Below are positions 40,437 through 54,092 of a stretch of DNA of 64,000 nt, one piece after another. Each line of letters begins with the position of its first letter. Position 1 is the stretch's first letter. The notes beneath the pieces were generated by a model, which was not told the origin of the DNA, did not search any database, and was given only the letters and a program-made list of their open reading frames with translations. Source of the DNA: Prunus persica (Eukaryota > Streptophyta > Magnoliopsida > Rosales > Rosaceae); contig NC_034009.1 in assembly GCF_000346465.2 (NCBI RefSeq), positions 276,017-340,016 on the forward strand, written 5' to 3'. A program made the translations under genes and the position numbers.

Positions 40437-42660
40437 ATAGTTAATAGATGTGGGGTTAAGTGGGCCACTTTAACTTTGGGGGAGTTGAGGGGTAAATTCA
40501 TATTTGACAGAAATTTCAGAGGGTACTTTATTTATTTATTTTTTTGAGATAGAGGGATGAAAATTTTGTTGAAAGAAAGAGAGAACTATGTACAAAATGA
40601 CTATAATTGAAGACAGAGAATTATATAAGTATCTCTATACATCTGTATACATAAGGGAGAGGTCATCGGACTAAGGAGCTTCCACTATAGTAGCAATTAG
40701 AGGGATGCTAACGTGGTAGGATCATTATGGCAAATGCACAAACGATGACTAATTGCTATGCATAGTCAGCATCCTACGTGGAAAAATGGACCGGAAATGC
40801 ACTTAAAATCGAAATCTAAGCTTCTTAGTTCGTAGATTTGGCCAAAAGAAGAAGCTTCTCAGTCGAAAGAATTTGGAGATTAGGATTTGGAGTGTATAAT
40901 TGAAGAGAGAGAGAGAGATATATATATATATATATTCAAAAATATGAGAATGAAAGAATATTGTAGAAAAATAAGAAGAATCGAAATCTTGCAAGAAGCA
41001 CGAATATTAAAGAGGACAATGACGGTGCCTAGAAAGAAATGAGGTTCTCAACCTGAGTACGGTAAATGGCCCTTCTCTTCTGAAATGGAATCGATGAAGG
41101 TGAGAGATTTATAGAGTGTGGTCCATGTTTAAGCTTCTTTATTGTCTGCTTTCTTTGTTGAGTCGGGTCCAAAGACGTTGAGTTTGAAAAGTCTAGAATT
41201 AAAAATTGTTGTGGTCTCCTATGTCTTGCTATTATTTTTCATGTTTACTTGTTTTAAAGGTTCTTTTAGTGCTTGATGTCTGTTTATTAGTAATTTGGTG
41301 ATTGTGTTGCCTTTTTAAAAATGTATATATGACTAGGCAGTGGTTAAAGTGTGTTTTTTTATATTTTGTTGTGCATATGACAAAGGATAGTCACATTTGA
41401 AGTACACCATAAAGGTAGAATGGCAAAGTCCCCAAACCTTAATGAGTGGTGGTTTTATGTGGGGGGTTTGTTGATTATTTGGATTGGTGTCTTCTGGACT
41501 ACATAAATTTGTTAGAGATATACGAGTATGCAAAAGAGCTTGGCTACCATGACTAAGTGGTTTTGACAAGGATACAAAATGGTAAGGAAGTGTGTATATA
41601 TAACGATGCTCAACTACTTGAATGGTGTCATTTGGTGTCTCCTAGCTTTGAAAGAGTGATTATAATTTACTTGGAACACCCAACTGTTATTAATGTGGAT
41701 GAAACTATAGTGGCTTGAAAAGAGATGGAACATATTGTAAGAAACCTAACTGCTGAATTTGAGAATGAAGATGAGGGTGATGAACAATCTGGTTATGATG
41801 GTATGTACGAGGAGGATTGAGGATGATGAGGATGATGAAGAGGCTATAAACATAGCAATCCACAATTTCTTCTCTCTTGCTCTCACATGCCCAATCTAAT
41901 CTTCAACTTCTCTCATTGTCCTCAGCAACCAAGCCATCAAAGCTCTCTCACGGGGAGGCATTTCAATATCAACCCATACAAAAAAAACCCACAACCATTT
42001 TTTCCGCTCTGCATTCAAACAAAAATTCCATCATATTCTCACAATTTATTATCCAAATTTCTATAAAATAGCAAGTCCAAAACCTACCTCTGACTTTGGA
42101 CACACAAAGAAATTCCAAAGTGGGTTGGACTCTGTCCAAGAAGTCTGCATCCGAGCAAGCCTCCCACAGTAGCAATGAGGTGCAACAATGACCAGCTCTT
42201 CTCCTCGTCGAGGTTCGTGCCTCATCTTCACACCCTTTAAAGTAAGAAAATTGGAGAAATTTTTCTGTCAATATAGAACCTTCAATCCTTGAAATGGTGG
42301 TAAGTAAATTTTTTTTTTTTCTAGGTTCAAAAACCTTTTTATCGAAGAATAAGAGAGCATATTGTTAATTGAGGTCCACTTGACCCCTTGAGCTGCTAAG
42401 ATTTCAATTTAAAAATCATGTGGGGTCCATTTTGCCACGTAGGATGCTGATTATGCTCATCAATTGGCCACCGTGTGTGCTTTTACCATAATGACCCTGT
42501 CACGTCAGTAGTTTTGACAGTCTTTTGGATGACGTTAATGGTGAGAGATAAAGTATAACACAAAACCACAATAAAAGGGGTTAAGTGGACCACTTTAACT
42601 TTGGAAAGTAAAATAAGATTTGATCGAAATTTCAAGGGATAATAGAATAAAGAAACTTAA
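40437..42660. repeat. diverged direct repeats flanking the MULE
   Basis: About 40450-40545 (GGGGTTAAGTGGGCCACTTT) and 42576-42660 (GGGGTTAAGTGGACCACTTT) match in the same orientation, just outside the MULE inverted repeats. They are too long and diverged to be a normal target duplication. Confidence 0.7.
40712..42510. mobile_element. degenerate Mutator-like element
   Basis: About 40712-40795 and 42424-42510 are inverted repeats (right: CCACGTAGGATGCTGATTAT; reverse of left: CCACGTAGGATGCTGACTAT). Inside, the plus strand from about 41380 to 41850 has broken frames that read like the N-terminal part of MULE transposases (NDAQLLEWCHLVSPSFERV, LEIYEYAKELGY, acidic run). It has many stops. A TA microsatellite lies at about 40918-40936. 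Confidence 0.6.
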
Positions 42661-44071
42661 AAAATGGCATGTTTATATTAAGAGAGATAAACTTTTTTGT
42701 TAGTTTTGAGAGTCAACCGTTATTTTTATTTTTTCTTGTTGTGTATCCGATGGTTACGATATGTTTTTGAAAAAGGGTGTGAGCAATAATTTGGGCGGGG
42801 AGGTGGGCGAGTGAAACAGTAGTTGGATGATTGCATGACCCCAAATAATTAAATTATGAAAGAAAGATTAAGAAGTGTGGTAGTTTGGGATTCCCTCGCA
42901 GACCGGCGTTAGTTGAGGACAAACATAAAGCTTATGTTTATTTTTGTTCTTCATTATTCCACTTGTGACTTTTATATAAAATTAATGAATCAATCAATCC
43001 AGTCCAGCTAATTACTTGGATTGGATTTGTCCTAGAACAACAACTGTAGATATGTTTTCAATGTGAGACACGAGAATTTCAATCGTTTCATTCTCTTTTA
43101 TTTATGTGGTTATAATTTGAAACTGTTTACCTTCTAAGATAATTTTTGTAAATAAAAAAATTGTATAGTCGTCAGTAAAACATACATAACATGTGCAATA
43201 GAAGCAAGCAAACACATAACATGTGCAATGCAAGCAAACACACGATGAGCCACATCATTATTAATAATAATATGGCCTCTTCCAAATTAGACATGACGTG
43301 GGCTTCTTCTCAATTGCCTCCACACACATGCCAAGCATTCGTTCTCTGCATTGAGTTCCATCCTCTAGCTTCTATACAGTACTGAGCTCTTTATTTTCTC
43401 TGCCTTAAGGTGCCACACATAAGGATTTAGTACCAATTTCATAAGCCACTATGAAAAAGAAAATGGAGTCAAGTCGTTGTGGACAATTACCTCCGCACAA
43501 AAGGCTACAAGTTTTGCAGAGGTGAGTTAAAACTGTCCGTCTATTTACGCTCGAGTTTGATTTCTTCTTTGTAAATTAGACCACACTATAACACTAAAGC
43601 AATAATTTAAATGCTGAATTGCCCCTGAAACTATCACCTAATTTTCGATTTTCTATGAACTTTTTCGCCAATTTTCCCCCTACCCTCAAATTTCCTAACA
43701 TTTCATTCACTTCTCCATCAATATTAGGTGAGATGCGAAGATTAATAGTATTTGTTTGTCTGCTCGTTTTTTAATAACATAAACTGTGGTCTCAAGCATT
43801 GAAGAGTAGCTAAGCAATTATAAAAATATATCTAGGGAAAATCATGGAATATATATATTAATTATTCATCAATACATGGTCCCCTTTGTCTTCATGAACG
43901 TAGTAAACACAGCCATTGTACCAAAGTTCACCCCATGACGCCCACTTAGGTTTTAAAGAGGAGAAAAATAAAAAAGAAGAAAATAAATCCGGAAAAACCA
44001 AAGAAGAAGTGGAGCCAATACATATAGAAGAAAGCATACGAAATGAATCAACAGTGACGATGTTCACGGCT
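42661..44071. other. intergenic DNA and 3' flank of chalcone synthase copy 2
   Basis: The last 210 bases (about 43860-44071) match the 3' flank of copy 1 in part. The rest is AT-rich; I see no gene. Confidence 0.45.
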
Positions 44072-45465
<1,394 letters not shown>

Positions 45466-45566
45466 TTTCTCCGATCGTCAAGAAAGGTCAAGGAGGCTAG
45501 GAGCTGGTTGTGGTGTGTTTACAGTTGTAATGGTAAGTAAGTTTGAGAAAATGTTAAGAGAAGCAG

Positions 45567-45678
45567 TTGTATTTATATAATAAGGTGAAGGAGAGGTAGC
45601 TAGGTATCACGTGCCTGACCAATTCCTGTGTTAGAAGGGCTTAACCACCAAAGGGCAGAAGGGCCTTGCTGGCACGTG
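45567..45678 (-). promoter_or_regulatory. chalcone synthase copy 2 promoter: TATA and two G-boxes
   Basis: In gene direction a TATA-like TATATAAATA (45579-45570) lies about 105 bases before the ATG. A G-box CACGTG at 45608-45613 lies in GGAATTGGTCAGGCACGTGA, nearly the same 20 bases as in copy 1. A second CACGTG is at 45673-45678. G-box to TATA spacing is about 30 bases here against about 55 in copy 1. Confidence 0.75.
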
Positions 45679-47552
45679 CGTTTCTGTGTGGTGTGTGTTG
45701 CCTACTAAAATCTGCATGATTTGGAATGCGTGTGTTCTCTCGTCTTACCTAACAAACCAAAGGGCAGGACATCTTTCATAGTCCTAGACTCCTAGACTCC
45801 TAGCTAGTAGAATTTCTTGTTTCTGATCCGACGAGTAGGATTGGTTTTGATAAAGATAATAACAATAATTTAGGGGGTGTTACCGCGGTAGGTAGAGTGA
45901 CACACACAAACAGCATAGTTCCATGAACCTAAATTCAGAAAGAAATAATAATAATCAGAACATCGTTTGAGGGCATTAATGATCACACGGGTCAATACAT
46001 ACACATGAAGTGAAGATGATGATCGGGTTTGGGTAGTTTAGTTAGAGAAAATAAATAAATCAATCAAAACAAGCAGCCAATCTAGACTGTCCTCTAACCA
46101 AACTAATTAGGTGTATAGAACATGCCAGATTAATTATTGGACTGGACATGACACGAGTGATGAGTGGGCTAATATCATCTACCCAGTTAATTTCTTTACC
46201 TTCTGTTTCATCACCAAATATGCACCATTAATTTATCTGGATTTTGGGTCTTTTTGTTTAAATCTATTTGAATTGGGTAATGATTTCCCCACTTCAATTT
46301 TATCCACTTACACTCCTTTTTTAGTTATAAAATGGAGTGTAAGTGGATAAAATTGGAGTGGGGAAATCACCACTCTTTGAATTTTGTCTTTTGTTTGTTT
46401 GTATGTTTTCTATTGTAGGTCTTTTGTAACTTTTGTTGTTCTTGGATGTGTCTCGCTGTCATTGGGATGGTTGCGGTGTGGTGTTGTCGACCCAACTTTT
46501 CTCTTTGGCTTTCGTTGTGTTTTTGACGCAAGTACTGCAATCCACCGTAGACGCCATGATTTTGTTGCAGCTTTTGGTCCAATCATATAGAATTTGCTCC
46601 AATTCAGTGTTTGGAGTTGAAAAGGTGATTGTTGCTGGTTTGCGTTAGATCGGGTTTTGCCTGTGCAAAATAAGAGGTTTAGCCATGTTGGTGCTACGAG
46701 TCTCTTTGGTTTGCTGAAGAGGAAGTGGTGCGATGTCCTTATTTCTGTGTTTATTTTAGTATAATAATTCTCAGAAACTCAATAGGAGTTTGATGATATA
46801 CGTATTTAGTGTTAGATTTTTTGATGCAGATTTGCCATTATTGCCGTTGCGCAGTGGATCTGTATTGTAAGTCTATTTGTCTGCCAAATTAGAGTTTTTA
46901 GGTTTTTCTGGCATGCGTAATTCTCTCTAGATCAAACCAATTTATTTTTGTGTTTGGTCACTAGAGATGTTGTACTCATATTTAGCATTGCGACTACTCT
47001 GTACTTTTTTCTGTGTTATTAATAAAATTACTATCGCTTTAAAAAAAAATAAAAATTGCACCACTGATTTTACATGCACTGTTATGAAAATGAAACCAAT
47101 CTCCATCCACTCAATTACATGCAATCATTCACAAGAGCTCCATATCATTATTGCTTAATAAGGCCCCCTCCATCACATTCACCTTAAGCATTGCATGTGT
47201 CCTGTGAATGGTAGGCGTTAGGTTTGGCTACTCTGCTTCTAAATTTATGCCACTAGATCTTTATTTGGTCTCTAAACTTTTTTAATCACTTAATTAAGGC
47301 AAGTGAATAATACCTCACTGTACATTTATGTTTCCACTCCTCATAAATAATGGGCTACAATCAAATTACTTCAAATATTCCCTCCTAATCTCCTATAGCT
47401 CGAATAAATGAATTTTATTATACATAATATCCTACAATTATATTTAAAGCTTACTTTATATCCTCCAATAGTATAGATGTATATGTATACTATATATTCT
47501 AATAGGTACAATACTCATAGAAAAAATGTGTTGCTTTAATATACCTACAAGG
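45679..47552. other. intergenic DNA with a foldback and a retroposon-like end
   Basis: A near-perfect hairpin lies at 46277-46371 (listed separately). From about 46390 to 47055 the DNA is more GC-rich and ends in GTTATTAATAAAATTACTAT followed by an A-rich tail, as a retroposon 3' end would. I cannot name the family. No gene is seen. Confidence 0.4.
46277..46371. repeat. foldback with 38-40 bp near-perfect stem
   Basis: The left arm 46277-46316 (GATTTCCCCACTTCAATTTT then ATCCACTTACACTCC) pairs with the right arm 46334-46371 with only a few mismatches. The loop is about 17 bases. It could be a tiny MITE or a small-RNA precursor. Confidence 0.85.
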
Positions 47553-47920
47553 CTTAATATCACAAAACGTCTCTAAGGTTTACGAAACTATCAGATTGCA
47601 TCCTTAATGTTTCTTGTGTCATTCGTGGTCTTCAAAGTTAGTATGTGAGATCACAAATGGTCCCTGTGAAATTTTATGAATTTTAAATTAAAAAATTTCA
47701 TAGGGACCATTTGTGATAGATGCGTGAACCTCAGGGATATTTTGTGATATATATAGATATATGCCACGTCAACAAACTAACGGAGTTTTTTACGGAACCT
47801 AAGGCATGAACCATTTGTGATTACACATACTAACCTTGAGGACCACGAATGACAAAAAAAAAATATTAAGGATGCAATTTGATAGTTTCGTAAACCTTAA
47901 GGACGTTTTGTGATATTAAG
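47553..47920. mobile_element. MITE with about 56-bp terminal inverted repeats
   Basis: Left CTTAATATCACAAAACGTC and right GACGTTTTGTGATATTAAG are exact complements at the tips, and pairing continues for over 50 bases. A second inverted pair (CACAAATGGTCCCT / AGGGACCATTTGTG) lies inside. It is 368 bp with no coding capacity. Confidence 0.85.
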
Positions 47921-48560
47921 CATACTTACAATATACCCATAATAGGTAAATTACAAATTATATTATTGCACAATAGTCAATTATTAGGTAAATTATATCC
48001 AAAATGTGTTTATAAAAGTTGGGTATATTATTTGAATAATAATTAAATTCATACTAGGTACATTATTTTCACAATATATTGTGAAAAGTTGGGTAGGTAA
48101 ATTCATACTAAGTACAGAATAGTCAATGTACCAATAAAAGTTAGGTAGGTAAATTATTTTCACAATATACCTATAAATGTGTTGTCTTTAATATACCTAC
48201 AATATATCCAAACTTCATCAAGCTTGGGATCTTCTTGAAAATGGGAAGATCTAGGATAAGCAGCCAACCTCCTAGAGAGAGCGATGTGCATGGACCAGGT
48301 GAGTAGGGATGCAGCTTCGCAGACCACTCGTCGTGCCTGATAGGTCTAATAGGTAAATTATTTTCACAATATACCCATAAATATGTTGGCTTTAATATAC
48401 CTACAATATACCCATAATAGATAAATTACAAGTTATATTATTACATAATAGTCAATTATTAGATAAATTATATCCAAAATACGTTTATAAAAGTTGGGTA
48501 TATTATTTGAATAATAAGTAAATTCATACTAGGTACATTATTTTTCATAAAAGAAGTAAT
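47921..48560. repeat. AT-rich direct repeats split by a GC-richer insert
   Basis: About 47926-48080 and 48398-48545 are direct repeats (ATAGTCAATTATTAG... AAAAGTTGGGTATATTATTT). Between them, 48210-48345 has quite different composition. 48100-48180 holds shorter partial copies. Confidence 0.7.
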
Positions 48561-49204
48561 GGGTGCGTTATTTTTTCAACATAAAAATGTATGTTTGCTA
48601 TTATATTTATAAAACAATAATACAATAGATAATTAATCACATATACTTTATAAATCAATTTTAAAAAATAAGATTAAGTATGTTAAATATAAATTTATTG
48701 TTAAATTTAAAAAAAATTCCAAATTAATTTCTACATCCATTTGGAGATCTTTCCAAATTCAACGTGTGTCATGAGTTACAATCCAATTAAAATTTGTTTC
48801 TATGTTGGTTCCTACATGTTGAGGCCCAAAAAATCACGGGAAGCCCAAAGACATTTAAAGCCCAATATAATATATAATGTCGGTCATGCGTTAATCCAAG
48901 CTGTATTTTGGGATTTAATTCATTAAATATATAAATAGAAATAGTGTACATGCCATGCCAAACTAATAATACATTTTTCCCATGTTAATCACCTATCAAG
49001 CTCACATGAACTCTAGTCATGTGGTTTATGGGGCTTGCATGAGGGATTGTGGTGTGGAAGGTTACGGAGGTCCACAAGGCCCACGAAAACTCTTGGATAA
49101 TGTAGACTTTGGGCTAGCTACTTGGGAGCACCAAAGTCCAAGCCCATTACTTAGAGTTCTCCAATGTGGGTGAGTAAATGAGATACTTTTCAAGCACTTT
49201 CTTT

Positions 49205-49447
49205 TTACCCATAGGAAATAGTCATTTTCCAAATACCTAGCTTTATCCATTGGAAACAAACCTTTTCCAATACTTCCTATTATCCACTGGAAACAAGCAG
49301 TTTCCAGTGCTTCCTTTTACCCATAGGAAATAATCAGTTTATGGTACCTAACTTTACCTTGTGGAAAATAGCATGCCATAGTGCTCCCTTTTAACCACTT
49401 GAAATAGGCTGGTTCCAACACCTCCCTTTACCTATTGGAAATAAAGG
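49205..49447. repeat. minisatellite, about 7 units of 37 bp
   Basis: Diverged units follow the pattern TTTACCCATAGGAAATA plus about 20 bases ending CCTTCC-like (for example TTATCCACTGGAAACAAGCA). There are about seven, each 36-40 bases, inside the LTR-like region. Confidence 0.85.
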
Positions 49448-50279
49448 AAAACCCTCACCCTTTATAAATTAGCATTCATGGCTCAAGCAAAAGGGACCAA
49501 TTTTTCTTCAACCAACACTCCCTCACTTGGCTGTTGCAAGCATCCCAGCAGCCATCAACCCTCTTCAGCAACCACCAGACTACTTTCCTTCCTCCATTCA
49601 GTTTCTGCAAGCATTCTAGCGGCCATCCCTGCCATTCCTCAGCCATCACAGCCATGTCTTCTACTTTCTCACCCTTGAAGTCCATCATCTTCTCCATAAA
49701 GCCTCACCAAGCATAACTCTAAGCTTTTCCTTCCTTCCAAGCTATAAACGTCATAGCTTTCAAGCCTCAAGCTTTTCCTTTTATCCTCCCACCTCTAGAA
49801 CTCATTCATTTGATTGCTATAAGTATCCCAACAACCATCATAGCTAAACAATCAAACCACCATAGCCATAGCTTCAAATAATAAATTCTCAACACTCAAA
49901 CTCAAGTATAGCAAACATCAACCCTAGCACAAGCATTCTCATTTGCTAAACTTGTGGGTCTTTAACTCCTACACTCTAAGCTCTCATGCCAAGCTCATAT
50001 AATCTCATATCAACATCAGCAAGTCATCGTCAACTTAGTCAGAGCAAGCAACATCCTTACTCATTGCTGGAAGTTTCAATCTCAAGCCGTGTTCTTCCAT
50101 ATTCTTCCTCTCCTTCCCATAAACACATACAGAGAGAGCAAGCATCACCATTCACCTCTGGAACCCTTCGATTTCAAGCTATGTTATTCCATTTCTTCCA
50201 TTTTTTCTCTTCTGGCGAGCCACCCAAGAGTTTGACAAAGCTTTCGTCAAGTTGCTGGAAATCTACTCAAGCCACCCAT

Positions 50280-50283
50280 CTCT

Positions 50284-50314
<31 letters not shown>

Positions 50315-50334
50315 CTCTCTCTCTCTCTCTCACT
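50280..50334. repeat. TA then CT microsatellite
   Basis: A run of TA at about 50285-50310 passes directly into a CT run to about 50333. Confidence 0.9.
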
Positions 50335-50977
50335 CTCAAAATCTCAATCCCATATTTGAAACACCTAACCTCTCATGCCTAGTCTAGTAGTATCTCAATT
50401 CACAAAGCAAACTCTCATGCCAAGTTTGTGTAACATCAATGCACCATCTTCAACTCTTCGTCAAGCTGCCGGAAACATCCGCACAAAACACGCAGTCGCT
50501 GGAATAAGAACAAAGTACTCCCCTGGGACTTGCTTCTCCCTCGGGATACTTTGGGCCTAGTTCTCACTAACTCAGAAAAGGGGCAACGAAGCCCGGATGA
50601 GCCTTCCGACGGAAAAAGACCCCAGCACTACATTAATATACAAAATGCAATAATGGCTTAGTTGGGGGTATGTTAGGAATAAAAAAAGTACAATAAATTT
50701 GATTTTGTGCTTTAGAAAAGACAAGATTTTATTCAAACAAAAATAAGGAGATAAGTTGTAAAGTTGAGGGAAAATGACTTTCAAGGGGTTAAGCTAAATT
50801 TACTTTTTTATTTTATTTTTTATTTTTATAATACAAGTGATATATAGTCTAGATGTCATGAGCAGTGGCGGACCCAGTATTTTTTTCTATATGTGGGCAT
50901 AACAAAGATAAAATACGAGACACAAGTGCAAAAATTCAAGAGACTTTAAAAATTGATAACATGGTAAATCAATACAT

Positions 50978-53243
50978 TTACAATTGCCTCCTACGAGTTT
51001 TCATGTTTTGAAAACGTTTGACAATAAGCTCATTATCAATTTCATTGAATATGTCTTTCTCAAGATATACAACCAAGTTATCGTTCATCTATTGATCTTC
51101 CATTCAATTGTGCAACTGATTCTTAATAAAGTTCATACCAGAAGCAAAGGATCCACTAGTGTAGTGGTTTGGAGTATTTACTCCCTCAAGCAAGGTCCTG
51201 GGTTCGAGTCCTAGCATCCGTGTTGTGTGTGTGAGTTTAATATGCTATCGTCCCTTTCAATAGGAAAGGTCCTAAAATTTATAAATAAATAAATAAAAAA
51301 AGTTCATACCAGAAAATACCCTTTCTACAGAAGTTGTAGCAATTGCAAGTACCAATGCCAATGTTATGAGTAAATACACTAATGAATATACTTTATGATT
51401 TCCTATCTCAACTAATTTTTTTTGTAAGACCAGAAATTCCTTTCAAACCTTGAAACTTGGTATTGGAATGCATATCATCAATATAATTCACAAGTTGAAT
51501 TTCAAGTGCCATGAGTTGATCAATAGAAAAATTACTTGGGTAGAGTTCAGCAAGGCGTAAGCTAAAAATGAATTATTTAGACTTAAGCATGTCAAGCAAG
51601 TGTTAACCTCTGTGAAACGATTCCTTAGCTCTTGAAGTTGCAAATCTATCACATCATAGAAAAGATCAACACGATAGTAATGCAAAAGTTTAATTTGTTG
51701 TGCCCTACGCCGTGATCGCTCTCGAGCTACAAACATAATATCAATACTAGGAACTTCAATATTTTGCTTCACAAAAAAGGAAGGAAACTTGCTCTAATTA
51801 ATAAAGAATCCCATCCAATTCCTCTCATATTTTGCAGGTTTCGCTTGCATATTTCAATTAAATCCATGGCATTCACAATATCTTGATCATCCTTTTGTAA
51901 GGCTTGCGATAACTCATTTTTAATTCCAAGTATAATCATTATCAAATGCAAACTGAACACAAAATCAAATGATTGCAGCAACCCTAACCTAATAAATGCT
52001 TCATGTTTCTGATTAGTGCCCACTTTATCATATGAATTTCCTATATCCATCAATTATAGATAAAAATATGGTAACAAAGTTAATCAAAGTACCATAGTGT
52101 GAGCCCCATCAAATCAAGTATCACATGGATCTTTAACTCCAATTTCTTGATTCATCACATGGACCTTTAACTCCAATTTCTTGATTCAAGCCTTGCCTAC
52201 TTAAGAGCTCGCCATTGCTAAGTGCTTCAATAACTTTGAGAGCTTGTTTTTCTCGTAAAATGTCAAGATATTTTGATGATGCCCCAACAATATTTAGAAA
52301 ACTAAGGTGAAGAAAGCACCAGACTATGGTTTTTTGCTAAAGACACAAGAGCCAATTGAAGTTGATAAGCAAAGCAGTGAACATAAAAAGCACATGGACT
52401 CTCTTTCATAATAAGTGTTTTCAAACCATTGAACTCTGCATTCATATTACTTGCTCCATCATAACCTTGACCACACAATCGAGATATGCTTAAATGATGT
52501 CTAGCAAATAATGCATCGATCGATATCTTCAGTGTGAGAGATGTTGTATTAGCCACATGTTCAATACCAATGAAACATTCAATCACATACCGTTTCTTGT
52601 GAACATAACGAAACATAACAAAGATTTGCTCCTTTACGGATACATCACGAGATTCATCAACAAGAATAGAAAACAAGGAATCACCCATATCACTTATAAT
52701 AGCATCAGTTGTTTCAACTGAAGCAACATTAACAATGTCTTTTTGAATCTTTGGTGATATCAACTTGAGGTTGTCATAAGAATTTTTCAGTGTTACTGCT
52801 CTAACTTGTTCATGGTGATAACAAAGGAATTGTAAAAGCTCAAGAAAGTTTCCTTGGTTGCTTGAACTGAACTTCAAATATTTTTCTCTCCTTACAATTT
52901 GAAAATCCTTCACCAATAAATGCTTCACCACTTCCTTATTCTCCACCATTTGATTTAAACAGATAACAACATAAACAAAATGCATAATTTTTTTATACAC
53001 TATATTCCAACCAATTAGGAAAATCATCAAACCAAGAAGAGATGAACTGTTGTTTACCATTACCAAATTTCTTAAAAGGGAATATATGACTCCTAGGTCC
53101 ACATGGACCCTTTTGTAGATATGCTCTTTAGATTTGATCTCGAATATATTGTAATCTAAAATTTGAGTTTGTAATCCATGATCTAAAGGAAGATATGCCA
53201 CATTGACTTCCATATAACTTTGTTTTGAACTACCAACCTCCAA
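50978..53243 (-). pseudogene. hAT transposase pseudogene (TTF-zinc-finger / DUF4371, ZMYM1-like)
   Basis: Read on the minus strand from 53243. One 313-residue frame contains SILVDESRDVSVKEQIFVMF, LCGQGYDGASNMNAEFNGLK and FYVHCFAYQLQLALVSLAKN, the transposase core of this family. Upstream, the family sequence (GPCGPRSHIFPFKKFGNGKQ, SSWFDDFPNWLEYSV) is in a different frame from the long open frame, so there is a frameshift. Downstream pieces follow: QSFDFVFSLHLIMIILGIKN, ERSRRRAQQIKLLHYYRVDL and, before the stop at 50978-50980, DNELIVKRFQNMKTRRRQL. A SINE interrupts it at 51144-51298. Not functional. Confidence 0.88.
51144..51298 (+). mobile_element. tRNA-derived SINE inside the hAT transposase
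   Basis: It has an A-box-like TAGTGTAGTGG and a B-box GGTTCGAGTCC, and ends in an A-rich AAATAAATAAATAAA tail. It is flanked by a 16-base perfect target duplication AAAGTTCATACCAGAA at 51128-51143 and 51299-51314. Confidence 0.9.
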
Positions 53244-53347
53244 AGGAGTTTACGACTCCAGCACTGATTTTCTTTTAAAATTCTTTTTCATGAATGTTAC
53301 AAAAATTAATCTATTTAGAATTAATTAACAGGTTAATAGTTAATATC

Positions 53348-53420
53348 AGCCCCGATCTCTTGGACCCCTGTGAGTGACCACAAATATCTTGGACCCCTGT
53401 AGTCCAAGAGATCGGGACTG
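53348..53420. mobile_element. deleted relative of the 26261 MITE
   Basis: Ends CCCCGATCTCTTGGACCCC and AGTCCAAGAGATCGGGACTG match the element at 26261-26440, but the middle is lost, leaving about 73 bases, mostly one hairpin. Confidence 0.75.
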
Positions 53421-53551
53421 TAGTTAATACATGCTACAACCTATATGTAACAAAAAAAAAAGCATATATTATGTATGAAGTAATTTTAAATCAAGTTCAC
53501 ATAATTTTAAATAATTCTACATAATACAGATTAATAAATATATTAGTGTAA

Positions 53552-53947
53552 GAGCATCCACAATGGGCTCCCTAAATCACCTTCTTAGACAAAATTTAGG
53601 GAGGATTTGAAAAAATACAACTCCAACCATGCTCCCTATCCACCTCCTAAAATAAGGAGACCTCTAGGAGCTCCTAAATCTAAGGAGAGAGAAAGGACTT
53701 CTAGTGACTCCCTATAATTTAACGCCTCTTTATTTAATTAGTATTTCAAACCTTTAATTAATGTTAATTATTTTTATATTATTTTTTAATAAAGATGGAC
53801 CAATTAAAAAAGAGTTATAGCATTTATGACTCCCTAAACTAGAAAGCATGATTGAAGTTTAAATTTTATAGAGGGCTCCTAAAATAACTTTTATATGTTT
53901 TTAGCTAAAATTTAACTAAAAAATAGAGAGCATGATTGTGGATGCTC
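53552..53947. mobile_element. Tourist-like MITE with TAA target duplication
   Basis: The left tip GAGCATCCACAATGGGC and right tip GATTGTGGATGCTC are inverted repeats, flanked by TAA on both sides (53549-53551 and 53948-53950). It is 396 bp. This GAGCATCCACAATGG type is common in plants. Confidence 0.88.
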
Positions 53948-54092
53948 TAAGGAAGAGAAGATCAATTACTAACCTAGAAGAAGCAAAAGATTAATAAACA
54001 AAGATGAATTCTCTTTGAATAATTGATGGCATCCACTCATTGGCATTGGTTGCTCTCAAGTATTGAGGATCAGAAAAAGGAAAAAATTCAGG

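Larger units (their letters stand above)
48818..50680. mobile_element. LTR-like retrotransposon remnant
   Basis: TGTTGAGGCCCAAAAAATC at 48818 looks like the start of a plant LTR, and the region ends near 50667 with a G-rich tract (TTGGGGGTA) followed by TGTTAGGAAT, as a polypurine tract and LTR start would. Open frames between 49478 and 50560 are Ser/Pro-rich and match nothing I know. The call is tentative. Confidence 0.35.

Noticed and set aside
49478..50560. Ser/Pro-rich open frames that could be small proteins
   Set aside because: They overlap in several frames within repeat DNA and resemble no known protein.
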